Origin: CAYSCW01 sp964449165
GTDB taxonomy: Bacteria; Acidobacteriota; Aminicenantia; Aminicenantales; Aminicenantaceae
DNA: 43,968 nucleotides
Direction: 5' to 3'
NCBI GenBank assembly: GCA_964449165.1
Contig: CAYVAT010000027.1
Coordinates: forward strand, 1-43,968
In this document: positions 1 through 7,781 of the stretch, piece by piece
Layout of the letters: every line of letters starts with the position of its first letter
Position numbering within the stretch: the stretch's first letter is position 1
Notes under the pieces: generated by a model
Database searches by the model: none
What the model was told of the DNA's origin: nothing
What the model saw: only the letters and a program-made list of their open reading frames with translations
Made by a program: the position numbers and the translations under genes

Positions 1-5
1 AATTA

Positions 6-33
6 ATGTCGCATAAGATATATTATGTCAACT
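6..33 (+). other. Candidate dif-like XerC/XerD recombination site
   Basis: A 28-bp block has dif architecture: an 11-bp XerC-type arm ATGTCGCATAA, a 6-bp centre GATATA and an 11-bp XerD-type arm TTATGTCAACT. The XerD arm differs by one base from the Bacillus subtilis dif arm as I recall it. The XerC arm shares its last seven bases (CGCATAA) with the Escherichia coli arm. The two arms are partly inverted copies of each other, as is usual for dif. It lies 22 bp downstream of the parB stop codon, at the very edge of the window. It could be the chromosomal dif or a mobile-element XerCD site; the sequence cannot tell which. Confidence 0.55.
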
Positions 34-54
34 CTTTTACTTTTCACCCATATA

Positions 55-894
55 TCATTCTTTTTCTTTCTTTAATTTATTAAGCACTTCTTCCAGGATT
101 TGGATTATTTCTTCTTTAGTCACAGATTGTTTCTTGAATTCAATTCTCAATCTGTAGAAATCAGCTTTAGTAGGTATGTAATTGTATACGAAATGCCTCA
201 TCCTTCTTAATGATCCTTTTAATTTCTTGGAAAGCTCTCGTGTATCTTCTCTTCTTAAATCTCTTTCTTTTATTTCAGTAAGAAGTTTTATCATAGCTTC
301 TTTATTTTTTTGTTTTGCTATTTCTATAAGTGTACTGCGGCTCATGATATTTTGATCTTTGCAAAATTTTCTAATCTCTTCTGGGATTTTACTTATATTG
401 ATCATTTCGGTTATGGTTGATCTTGCCTTTCCTATTTTTTTTGATATCTCGTCGTGATTGTAACCGTAATTTTCAGATAAGGATCTCAATCCATCTGCCT
501 CTTCGAATGCATCAAGGTCTTTTCGTTGTAAATTTTCTATCAAGGTTAATTCCATGGCTTCGTTGTCGCTTACAACCATCTCTATACAGGGAATTTCATC
601 CAATCCCACTCTCTTGGAGGCCATAAAACGCCTCTCTCCAGCAATAATCTCATACCGGTCACCTTTCGGGCGGACCAATATCGGTTCCAGGACTCCTTTA
701 GACTTTATGGAATCCATCAATTCTTTCATTTCTCCTAATTCACTCCTGGCTTGACGAGGATTAGGATCGATTCTATCGATAGGAATCATTCTTATCTGTG
801 GACCTTTTACACGAGTTGATATAAGGTCAACAAAATGGCGATCATGCTTCATATCGATAAATTCTGGTAATCCAGTTTTTTTAGTTTTTTGCAC
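55..894 (-). CDS. parB: ParB/Spo0J-family partition protein
   Basis: This 279-residue protein belongs to the ParB family, the DNA-binding CTPase half of ParABS segregation systems, which loads at parS sites. The nuclease/CTPase-type N domain has a GERR motif at residues 86-89 and ENLQRKDLDAFEEA at 120-133. A helix-turn-helix follows at about 147-168 and a basic C-terminal dimerisation region ends the protein. Length is normal for the family. The start is a GTG at 894 lying inside the end of parA (14-bp overlap), so the two genes are translationally coupled and probably one operon. A dif-like site lies immediately downstream. It could be a chromosomal or a plasmid/element-type ParB. Confidence 0.93.
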   Translation of the reverse strand: MQKTKKTGLPEFIDMKHDRHFVDLISTRVKGPQIRMIPIDRIDPNPRQARSELGEMKELMDSIKSKGVLEPILVRPKGDRYEIIAGERRFMASKRVGLDEIPCIEMVVSDNEAMELTLIENLQRKDLDAFEEADGLRSLSENYGYNHDEISKKIGKARSTITEMINISKIPEEIRKFCKDQNIMSRSTLIEIAKQKNKEAMIKLLTEIKERDLRREDTRELSKKLKGSLRRMRHFVYNYIPTKADFYRLRIEFKKQSVTKEEIIQILEEVLNKLKKEKE

Positions 895-1645
895 GCCTCA
901 ATATCTCCCTAGCAACCTGTTTATATTGAACTGATCCAACCGAATAAGGAGCATAGGTGAAAATAGACTCTTTGTAAGCTGGACTTTCTTCAAGTTTTAC
1001 GCTTTTAGAAATTATTGTCTTAAAAACCATTTTTCCAAAGACTTTCTTTATTTTCTTGACAACATCCCTAGATATGTTAGTTCTTTTATCATGCAGAGTG
1101 ATAAGTATTCCTAGTATATGAAGGTTTGGATTTGCTACTTTCTTTACCTTATTTATTGTCTCTAAAAGGTCATCAGTACCTTCAAGGCTAAGGTATGACG
1201 ATTGAATAGGTATAATGATAGCATCGGATGCGACCAAGGCATTTAAAGTGATTATTCCAAGTGTTGGAGGTGTATCAATGATGATAAAATCGTATTTTTC
1301 CCTGATTGGTTCGAGCACATCTTTTAACCTGTAATGACCATCAATTTCCCCTAATAATGTTGGCTCTAATTTTGCCATAGATATTTTAGATATAACAATA
1401 TTGAGACCTGGAATGGTTGTGCTTACAATGTGATCCCCGATATTTTCATTGTTGTTTATCAAGACATCATAGAGTGACTTGTTATATTGTGATGGTTCTT
1501 TGACACATGAAATGGTGCTGTGTGCTTGAGGATCCGTATCGATAAGCAACGTGCTTTTGCCCATAAAGGCAAGAGCGGAAGAAACATTAAGAGCTGTTGT
1601 GGTCTTCCCTACCCCTCCTTTTTGGTTGGTAACAGCAATGATCAA
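881..1645 (-). CDS. parA: ParA/Soj-family partition ATPase
   Basis: This is a 254-residue ATPase of the ParA/MinD family that forms gradients on the nucleoid to move ParB-bound DNA. It has a deviant Walker A motif KGGVGKTT at residues 9-16, the Walker A' region LLIDTDPQA at about 34-42 and Walker B FIIIDTPP at about 116. There is no N-terminal DNA-binding domain, so it is the short Soj-like type rather than the long P1-type. The start is a TTG at 1645, chosen because AAGGAG lies 9 bases upstream and the protein then begins directly at strand 1 (IIAVTNQKGG). It overlaps parB by 14 bp. A promoter and a 16-bp palindrome lie upstream. Confidence 0.95.
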   Translation of the reverse strand: MIIAVTNQKGGVGKTTTALNVSSALAFMGKSTLLIDTDPQAHSTISCVKEPSQYNKSLYDVLINNNENIGDHIVSTTIPGLNIVISKISMAKLEPTLLGEIDGHYRLKDVLEPIREKYDFIIIDTPPTLGIITLNALVASDAIIIPIQSSYLSLEGTDDLLETINKVKKVANPNLHILGILITLHDKRTNISRDVVKKIKKVFGKMVFKTIISKSVKLEESPAYKESIFTYAPYSVGSVQYKQVAREILRRAKN

Positions 1646-1673
1646 GCAATAGCTCCTTGTTTATCCAGAAGGT

Positions 1674-1702
1674 AACATATAAAAAAAGAAATGAAATATC
1701 AA
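1674..1702 (-). promoter_or_regulatory. Candidate sigma-70 promoter of parAB
   Basis: On the minus strand there is TTGATA (1702-1697), a 17-bp spacer and TATGTT (1679-1674). Transcription would start about 20 bases before the parA TTG codon. The spacing and position fit, but this is a motif match only. Confidence 0.4.
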
Positions 1703-1719
1703 GGAAAAAATAAGCAAAA

Positions 1720-1735
1720 TGTCGGCATGCCGACA
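1720..1735. promoter_or_regulatory. 16-bp perfect palindrome, candidate parS or operator
   Basis: TGTCGGCATGCCGACA is a perfect 16-bp inverted repeat in otherwise very AT-rich DNA, 75 bp upstream of the parA start and 18 bp upstream of the proposed -35. Canonical parS (TGTTTCACGTGAAACA) is also a 16-bp palindrome beginning TGT and ending ACA. The core here is different, so this may be a divergent parS for the adjacent ParB. It could equally be an operator for an unknown regulator of parAB or of the divergent permease gene. Confidence 0.5.
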
Positions 1736-1845
1736 ATATTATGTAAAATGTTGAAAATAATAAAGATAGACAAATATGAAGAAGAATAGTGCAAAAAAAA
1801 TTATCAGGGGGAAAAGTAAAAAAATAAAAAAGAAATTGTAAATTC

Positions 1846-1873
1846 TTGACTTAAAAGGGATTTATAGGATAAG
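1846..1873 (+). promoter_or_regulatory. Weak candidate promoter for the permease gene
   Basis: TTGACT (1846-1851), a 16-bp spacer and GATAAG (1868-1873) precede the permease start at 1900. The -35 is good and the -10 is four of six. Confidence 0.3.
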
Positions 1874-1899
1874 AAATGCTAGATTAGTAAAAATCAAGA

Positions 1900-3306
1900 A
1901 TGACTAAATTTTTAAGAAAATTAAACCTTATGGATACAACCTTCCTGGTAATTGGAAGCGTCATCGGCTCAGGAATTTTTATGACCACTGGATTTATAGC
2001 CGAATCACTTCCATCCCCCGGATGGATACTTATTGTATGGATTGTTGGAGGTATAATCGTACTAAGCGGTGCTATGTCTTTTGCAGAGTTAGGTGTCATG
2101 TTTCCTAAAGCAGGAGGTCAGTATGTATATATCAGAGAGGCCTATGGCTCCTGGGCTGGCTTCTTCTTCGGTTGGGGATTTTTTTGGTTTATCATGTGCG
2201 GAGGGATAGCTGCCCTGGCAGTGGCTTTTGCTGAGTATCTTGGCTATTTTATTCCTTCCATATCTACGCAATCCTTTATCTTCGAGATAAAAATAGTGGG
2301 CCTTTCTTATTCTCTTTCATGGGGGCAGATCATTGCTGTGTTGGCCATCATCTTCCTCTCAGGAGTAAATTACCGCGGCATCAAGAGCGGTATCTTGGTT
2401 CAAAACATCTTCACCTTCCTAAGGTTATCTTCTGTAGCAGCTCTTATCGTCTTCGGTATAGTCATGGGGACGAAGACAGATCTTATAGCGTCTAATTCCT
2501 TGTTTTCATCGACTCTAAAAATAAATTTTGAAACTATGAGATATTTCGGTGTGGCTCTCATTGCTGTGCTCTGGACTTATGACGGTTGGTATTCGGCCAC
2601 AGCCACAGCTGAAGAAATAAAAAGCCCCAAGAAGATTTTACCGCTTGGGCTTTTTCTGGGTACTTTGAGCGTAATGTGTGTTTATGTTTTGATAAATATT
2701 GTCTATATTATGGCTCTTCCGGTTGAGGAGATGAAAGGAGTGACCAGGATCGGAGAGCTGGCATCCACAAGACTTTTTGGACCGAACGCAACATCTGTTA
2801 TTTCAGGAGCTATTACTATCTCTATATTTGGTTGCTTAAGTGCAACTATTCTTTATGGCCCGAGGGTCTACTTCGCCATGGCCAAGGATAAAGCTTTCTT
2901 TCGAGGAATGGCTTTTATCCATCCACGCTATCGCGTCCCAACCCGAGCTGTGATCGGACAAGCTATATGGTCGTCCCTTCTTTGCCTTTCCGGAACATAT
3001 CGGGATCTCTATGAATTCGTGGTTTTTGCACTAGTGATATTTTTTGCAGCAACAGGATTGGCTGTTATTGTTCTCCGCTATAGACAACCAAAGAGGAAAA
3101 GGCCCTATAAGGTTTGGGGATATCCTTTCATCCCTCTTCTTTTTGTATTGATTAATGTCATGATTTTTGCCAACACCATTTTTGCCCAACCGCTTAAATC
3201 TGCAATCGGACTGTTCATTCTGATTTTAGGAATTCCAGCTTTTCTTTACTGGAAAACCAGAGCAAAAAAGGCCCCTTTGAAGATAAAAAGCCCTAAAAAT
3301 ATATAA
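1900..3306 (+). CDS. APC-superfamily amino acid permease
   Basis: This is a 468-residue polytopic inner-membrane transporter. The APC signature VIGSGIF is at residues 21-27 in the first membrane helix, followed by FPKAGGQYVYIREAYG, which matches the helix 2 to helix 3 region of LAT/AGT-type exchangers. About 12 hydrophobic segments are visible and the C-terminal tail is basic. No clear ribosome binding site precedes the ATG; a second ATG lies 10 codons in. The stop is 12 bp before a homocysteine methyltransferase gene, so the two are probably co-transcribed. That pairing resembles the S-methylmethionine permease/methyltransferase pair mmuP-mmuM, but substrate cannot be read from the sequence. 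Confidence 0.9.
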   Translation: MTKFLRKLNLMDTTFLVIGSVIGSGIFMTTGFIAESLPSPGWILIVWIVGGIIVLSGAMSFAELGVMFPKAGGQYVYIREAYGSWAGFFFGWGFFWFIMCGGIAALAVAFAEYLGYFIPSISTQSFIFEIKIVGLSYSLSWGQIIAVLAIIFLSGVNYRGIKSGILVQNIFTFLRLSSVAALIVFGIVMGTKTDLIASNSLFSSTLKINFETMRYFGVALIAVLWTYDGWYSATATAEEIKSPKKILPLGLFLGTLSVMCVYVLINIVYIMALPVEEMKGVTRIGELASTRLFGPNATSVISGAITISIFGCLSATILYGPRVYFAMAKDKAFFRGMAFIHPRYRVPTRAVIGQAIWSSLLCLSGTYRDLYEFVVFALVIFFAATGLAVIVLRYRQPKRKRPYKVWGYPFIPLLFVLINVMIFANTIFAQPLKSAIGLFILILGIPAFLYWKTRAKKAPLKIKSPKNI

Positions 3307-3318
3307 GGAGAAGAGAGA

Positions 3319-4209
3319 ATGGAAAACTCTATCATGGATTTAGCAAAGGAGAGAATTATTCTTTTGGATGGAGGTATGGGGACAGAACTCATAAGACTGG
3401 GATTGTCTCAGGGCGAATGTCCAGAGTTATGGAACAGGGAGAAGCCGGACAAGGTCAAAGAGGTCTACAGGAGTTATTTCGAGGCCGGATCGGATGCAGT
3501 ACTTACCAACTCCTTCGGTGGAAATGCTATCAAGCTTTCCTCCTTCGGATTAGAGAGGGATTGTTATGAGCTAAATTATGAAGGCGCCAGGATTGCCTGT
3601 GAAATAAAACCAGAGGAGAGATTCGTGGCTGGAAGTATGGGACCAACAGGAAAATTTCTTAAACCTCACGGAGAATGCACAGAAGATGAGTTTGAAGAGG
3701 CTTACGCCACACAGGCTAAAGGATTAACTAAGGGCGGGATAGATTTTCTCTTGATCGAGACTCAATACGATATAAAAGAGGCACTTTGTGCCTTGCATGG
3801 CGCAAGACGCGTCTCTTCACTGCCAGTTTTCGTCACTATGACTTTTAGACTTACTCCAAGAGGATACTTCACCATCATGGGGAACAGCGTCCAACAGTGT
3901 ATTCAAGAGCTGGAGGCAGAGGATGTCCCTATTTTGGGGACAAACTGCACTCTTAACAGCGCAGAGATGGTTGAATTGATTAAGATAATGAGAGAAGCCA
4001 CTTCCCTGCCCTTGATCGCCCAAGCCAATGCTGGTCAACCAGAATTGACTCCTGATGGAAGAACGGTTTATTCTCAGCCGGTGGATGACTATGTCCGCTA
4101 TATTCCCAAAATGATAGAGAACGGGGCCAGCATCATCGGTGGATGCTGCGGCACAAATCCTTACTATATCCGACGTATGGCTGAAGTGATTAAAAGGAAA
4201 AAAGCTTAA
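3319..4209 (+). CDS. Homocysteine S-methyltransferase domain protein (MetH-Hcy type)
   Basis: This is a 296-residue stand-alone zinc-dependent homocysteine methyltransferase barrel. It opens with ILLDGGMGTELIR, has the zinc ligands Cys210 (in GTNC) and Cys276-Cys277 (in GGCCGT), and carries the ANAG segment of the barrel. The GGCCGTNP and QANAGQPEL segments look more like the N-terminal module of cobalamin-dependent methionine synthase (MetH) than like E. coli MmuM. There are no folate, B12 or activation modules in this polypeptide; B12-binding and activation proteins are encoded at 4960-6220. The start has AAGGAG 9 bases upstream. The methyl donor could be the corrinoid protein or S-methylmethionine. 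Confidence 0.88.
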   Translation: MENSIMDLAKERIILLDGGMGTELIRLGLSQGECPELWNREKPDKVKEVYRSYFEAGSDAVLTNSFGGNAIKLSSFGLERDCYELNYEGARIACEIKPEERFVAGSMGPTGKFLKPHGECTEDEFEEAYATQAKGLTKGGIDFLLIETQYDIKEALCALHGARRVSSLPVFVTMTFRLTPRGYFTIMGNSVQQCIQELEAEDVPILGTNCTLNSAEMVELIKIMREATSLPLIAQANAGQPELTPDGRTVYSQPVDDYVRYIPKMIENGASIIGGCCGTNPYYIRRMAEVIKRKKA

Positions 4210-4212
4210 AAT

Positions 4213-4734
4213 TCAGTTCCTGATGAGCTGGAGAAGTTTTTTCTTGCTTTTTATGCCCTCCAGTATCTTTGACAAGAGGGACGGGATATCCTTTTGGGCG
4301 TAGTCGCATTTTTCTATAACAATCATTCCCTCCTTTAAGGAACAGAGTATTTCCATGCTTTGCCCAGCGTGTTTGACCAATCCGTTCTTTCGAGCTGGCT
4401 TGAAGTATGTGATTTGAATTGTCATCTTCTCATCATTACCCAGTTGACGAGAGAGGATGACCACATGTTCCTCTTTGTTTACTTCATTGTCATCAAGGTC
4501 TATGAAGAATTCTCTTTTTATGAACTGTTCTTCTGGACGATGTCCTAATTCTAAGACTTCTCTATAGATTTCTTTGAGCATCTGAGGGGTATCTTTTTTT
4601 CGGGAAAGGAAGCCGTGATTTAGACAGAGTCCGGTTTGGGAAAGGAGGGAAAAAATGACAGTTGATAGGATGCCAAGTATGATTAACTGAAGGTAAGGGA
4701 TGAAAAATGACCTTTTGATAAACTTGGGTGTCAT
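4213..4734 (-). CDS. Hypothetical membrane-anchored protein
   Basis: I do not recognise this 173-residue protein. It has a basic N terminus, one hydrophobic segment at about residues 12-34 and then a soluble region with mixed charge ending in a lysine-rich tail. That topology suggests a single-pass membrane anchor with a periplasmic domain, or an uncleaved signal. It is convergent with the homocysteine methyltransferase gene (3 bp between stops) and divergent from the corrinoid operon. No good ribosome binding site precedes the ATG, so the start is uncertain. Confidence 0.6.
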   Translation of the reverse strand: MTPKFIKRSFFIPYLQLIILGILSTVIFSLLSQTGLCLNHGFLSRKKDTPQMLKEIYREVLELGHRPEEQFIKREFFIDLDDNEVNKEEHVVILSRQLGNDEKMTIQITYFKPARKNGLVKHAGQSMEILCSLKEGMIVIEKCDYAQKDIPSLLSKILEGIKSKKKLLQLIRN

Positions 4735-4849
4735 GCAATATTATTATAGCTCAGGTTATAATGAAATGCTCAAGAAAATTTAAAATTGTCATTTTTTCCA
4801 AGGCAGGATAAATATTATTTTTAGCGGAATTTTTGGGAATGCAGGGATG

Positions 4850-4878
4850 TTGCCTTTAGCGACTTTATGAGATAAAAT
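4850..4878 (+). promoter_or_regulatory. Candidate sigma-70 promoter of the corrinoid methyltransferase operon
   Basis: TTGCCT (4850-4855), a 17-bp spacer and TAAAAT (4873-4878) give a transcript starting near 4885, about 75 bases before the corrinoid gene. I looked for a cobalamin riboswitch in the leader and could not support one. Confidence 0.42.
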
Positions 4879-4959
4879 CGAATCTTTTAAGCGGCACTGC
4901 AGATTTCCACAATGAGAGCATGCCTAGCTGTTCATAAATTTCTGAATAAAGGAGATGGG

Positions 4960-5610
4960 ATGAGCGAACAAGAATTATTGAGCAAGATGGAAGAGTCGAT
5001 TATTCAAGGAGACAAAGAAGCAGCTGAGAAATTAGCTCGGGAAGCTTTGAACAGAAAAATGGACCTGAATGCGGCGATCGATAGAGGCTATGTTCCAGGC
5101 ATCCAGAAGGTCGGAGAGCTCTGGGAGAAAGGAGAATATTTCCTTCCCGAACTCATCACCAGCGCCGAATGCATGAAAGCCGCAATGATGGTGTTCGAAC
5201 CAGAGCTAAAAAGAGCAAAAAAAGATATAAAATCGATAGGCAAAGTAGTAATTGGGACTGTTCAGGGCGATATTCATGACATCGGGAAAAACCTTGTCTC
5301 TGCCATGTTGTCAGCCAATGGATTTGAGGTGATTGATTTGGGGGCTGACGTGGCTTTAGAAAGGTTTATCCAAAAATCCGAGGAAGAGAACGCTGATTTT
5401 ATCTGCCTCTCTGCCCTCCTGACAACAACCATGCTTGGTCAGAGGAAAGTTATCCAAATGCTGAAGGAGAGAAATCTTTACGGCCGTTTTAAGGTAATGG
5501 TAGGAGGAGCTCCAGTCAATCAGCGATGGGCCAAGGAGATTGGAGCCGATGGATACGCGGAAAACGCCGTGGCAGCTGTCAAGCTGGCCAGGATGCTGTC
5601 GGAGAAATAA
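4960..5610 (+). CDS. Corrinoid (B12-binding) methyltransferase protein, MtbC/MtgC type
   Basis: This is a 216-residue cobalamin carrier protein. An N-terminal helical cap domain (about residues 1-90) is followed by a Rossmann B12-binding domain with the base-off signature GDIHDIGKN, where His106 is the lower axial cobalt ligand. The downstream SALLTTT and GGAPV segments form the rest of the binding site. The ATG at 4960 is preferred over one at 4912 because AAAGGAG sits 5 bases before it and the family starts here. It carries a methyl group between a substrate methyltransferase (MttB-like, 6230-7699) and an acceptor enzyme. Stop is 4 bp before the activation protein gene. Confidence 0.93.
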   Translation: MSEQELLSKMEESIIQGDKEAAEKLAREALNRKMDLNAAIDRGYVPGIQKVGELWEKGEYFLPELITSAECMKAAMMVFEPELKRAKKDIKSIGKVVIGTVQGDIHDIGKNLVSAMLSANGFEVIDLGADVALERFIQKSEEENADFICLSALLTTTMLGQRKVIQMLKERNLYGRFKVMVGGAPVNQRWAKEIGADGYAENAVAAVKLARMLSEK

Positions 5611-5614
5611 GGTT

Positions 5615-6220
5615 ATGCCTGATGCAACAGAGAGAATAGAAAGATTCCACATCGATGTAGAAGAACGGAAGATCTTCAGACTGATTGGCTACAAAAAGAG
5701 AAACGTGGATATTGATAAGTCAATCAAGGAACTCATACAGGATGAAAAAAATAAACTCCGCAGTCTGCTTCGGCCAGCCTCTATCTACAGAATCTTGGAT
5801 TATGAGGAGACAAACAGACACCCTATTTTCAAGAAAGCCAGGAAGGTGGCCCTTTGCCTCTGTACCATCGGGTCTCAACTGGAAGAAGAAGTGGCTCGGC
5901 TGATGGAGCAGAATGAACTGGTGAGAGCTTTGATTTTGGATGCCTTCGGTTCTGAGGCAGTGGAAGAGGTAGCCATCCAATCTGATCGATTCCTGGCTAA
6001 GAAAGCCAGAAAGATGGATCTCTGGCCCAGTAAAAGATTTAGCCCGGGTTACGGGATTTGGGATATAAAAGAGCAGCGATTTATCTTCCGCGAACTCCCA
6101 GGCCATGAAATCGGTGTGCATCTCAATCCTGAATCTTTTATGATGATTCCTAGAAAATCCATCTCTTTTCGCCTGAATTTCTATGGGGATCCTTCCCTTT
6201 CCAAGAGAAAAAACATATAA
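5615..6220 (+). CDS. Stand-alone MetH-type reactivation domain protein
   Basis: This is a 201-residue protein resembling the C-terminal activation domain of cobalamin-dependent methionine synthase (Met_synt_B12 family). That domain binds S-adenosylmethionine and reductively remethylates oxidised cobalamin. The diagnostic part is RFSPGYGIWDIKEQ, the RxxxGYG SAM-binding segment, followed by PRKSISF near the C terminus. The ATG at 5615 is preferred over an upstream extension reaching 5540, since GGAG lies at the end of the preceding gene and the extension is only overlap with it. It is 9 bp before the MttB-family gene. In most MttB systems reactivation is done by the ATP-dependent iron-sulfur protein RamA, so this pairing is unusual. 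Confidence 0.85.
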   Translation: MPDATERIERFHIDVEERKIFRLIGYKKRNVDIDKSIKELIQDEKNKLRSLLRPASIYRILDYEETNRHPIFKKARKVALCLCTIGSQLEEEVARLMEQNELVRALILDAFGSEAVEEVAIQSDRFLAKKARKMDLWPSKRFSPGYGIWDIKEQRFIFRELPGHEIGVHLNPESFMMIPRKSISFRLNFYGDPSLSKRKNI

Positions 6221-6229
6221 GGGGAAGCC

Positions 6230-7699
6230 ATGATTAAAGCAATCAGACCAAAACTCGAGCTTTTAAGTCAGAAATTAATCAAAAAAATTATCCAAGAAGC
6301 CCTGGATGTGTTGGAGATGACGGGTGTATTTATAGAAAATCAGGAGGCTTTAAACCTCCTCCAGGAAGCAGGCATGAGAGTCGAGAAGGATACACAGAGG
6401 GTCCATATAACCCCAAGCCTGGTTGAGGAATGCCTATCCTCAGTGCCTTCCACTCTCACCATGTATGATCGGGAAGGCAAAAGAGAATTTCTGGTGGGGA
6501 AAGACCAGGTTCATTTTGATCCAGGGTCGGCTGCGGTCACCATTCTTGACCACAAAACAGAACAACAGAGAAAGGCTTCCACCACAGACCTGGTGAAATT
6601 TTATCGTCTGACAGAATGCATGGAACACATTCATTTCCAAAGCACAGGGATTGTCAGCAGCGATGTTCCTGATATCATCTCAGATAGTTATCGCCTTTAT
6701 TTAGGCCTTCAGTTCTGCTCAAAGCCTGTGGTTACAGGCACCTTTCGGGTGGAAGGATTCCAACCCATGTTTGAGATGCTTGTTGCCGTCAGGGGAAGCG
6801 AGAAAAACTTGGCCGAGAAACCGCTAGCCATTTTTGATGCATGCCCCTCCCCTCCCCTGAAATGGAGCAATCTCACCGCTCAAAGCCTGATTGATTGTGC
6901 CAGGACGCGCATTCCCTCTGAGCTTATTTCCATGGGTATGACAGGCGCTACATCTCCGGTGACTCTTGCGGGTACTCTGGTTCAGCATGTTGTGGAAAAT
7001 CTTTCGGGATTGGTTATCTGTCAACTGGCGCAAAAGGGAGCCCCGGTGATTTTTGGAGGCTCTCCCTCTAGCTTTGACATGAGAAAAGGAACTACGCCTA
7101 TGGGAGCTATGGAAACCATGATCATCGACTCTGCCTATTCACAAATAGGAAAGCATCTCAACCTCCCCACGCATGCCTACATGGGTTTGAGCGATGCAAA
7201 GATCAATGACTCACAGGGAGGCCTGGAGACAGGCATAGGAGCTGTTCTGGCTGCCCTTGCAGGAATCAATGTGGTCTCAGGTCCTGGGATGCTTGATTTT
7301 GAAAGCTGTCAGAGTTTGGAAAAGCTGGTCATCGACAATGAAATTTGCGGTATGGCCTATCGGTTGATGGAGAGCATTGCTCAACGTGATGAGCCGATCG
7401 CCAAGCACCTGTTCGAGGATTTTACGGTCAATACCCAATTCCTAACCATGCCTCATACAAGAAAATGGTACAGACAGGAACATACCTTTCCCCAGGTGAT
7501 TGATCGAGATACCTACGATTCTTGGGTGTTATCAGGGAAAAAATCAATGGCAGATAGAGCATCTGACGAATTAGAGCGACTCCTCTCAGCTCATCCGGCT
7601 CCCCTTCTATCTAAAGATTTGCAGCGAGACTTGAAGAAAATCATGGGCACTGATGCTAAAAAATATGGTTTTTCCTATCTCCCTGAGATAAATCTATAG
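6230..7699 (+). CDS. Trimethylamine methyltransferase (MttB) superfamily protein, non-pyrrolysine
   Basis: This is a 489-residue MttB-superfamily enzyme. Family members demethylate quaternary or tertiary amines (trimethylamine, glycine betaine, proline betaine, carnitine and similar) and pass the methyl to a corrinoid protein. The frame has no internal amber codon, so it belongs with the MtgB-like non-pyrrolysine members. The stop itself is TAG but only 16 sense codons follow before TAA. Family segments such as GTFRVEGF, TGATSPVTLAGTLVQ and GGLETGIGA are visible. AAGGGGAA precedes the ATG. It is the last gene of the corrinoid operon. Substrate is unknown. Confidence 0.9.
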   Translation: MIKAIRPKLELLSQKLIKKIIQEALDVLEMTGVFIENQEALNLLQEAGMRVEKDTQRVHITPSLVEECLSSVPSTLTMYDREGKREFLVGKDQVHFDPGSAAVTILDHKTEQQRKASTTDLVKFYRLTECMEHIHFQSTGIVSSDVPDIISDSYRLYLGLQFCSKPVVTGTFRVEGFQPMFEMLVAVRGSEKNLAEKPLAIFDACPSPPLKWSNLTAQSLIDCARTRIPSELISMGMTGATSPVTLAGTLVQHVVENLSGLVICQLAQKGAPVIFGGSPSSFDMRKGTTPMGAMETMIIDSAYSQIGKHLNLPTHAYMGLSDAKINDSQGGLETGIGAVLAALAGINVVSGPGMLDFESCQSLEKLVIDNEICGMAYRLMESIAQRDEPIAKHLFEDFTVNTQFLTMPHTRKWYRQEHTFPQVIDRDTYDSWVLSGKKSMADRASDELERLLSAHPAPLLSKDLQRDLKKIMGTDAKKYGFSYLPEINL

Positions 7700-7781
7700 C
7701 TTGACCTCCTTAGGGACTTTAAGGGGCTTGATCCCGTGAGAATCTAAAATAAGGTCCTTGGTAAAGCGCCTCCAGGGCCTC

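Noticed and set aside
4912..4959. Upstream ATG extending the corrinoid protein by 16 residues
   Set aside because: The ATG at 4960 has AAAGGAG at ideal spacing and matches the family start; the extension has no ribosome binding site and is unlike family N termini.
4879..4959. Cobalamin riboswitch in the corrinoid operon leader
   Set aside because: A GGCACTG string is present, but the conserved B12 box and the folded core are not, and the leader is too short.
7697..7699. Amber stop of the MttB-family gene as a pyrrolysine codon
   Set aside because: Pyrrolysine in MttB is internal, near the middle of the protein. This TAG is at the normal C terminus with only 16 codons after it, and no pyl genes are seen here.
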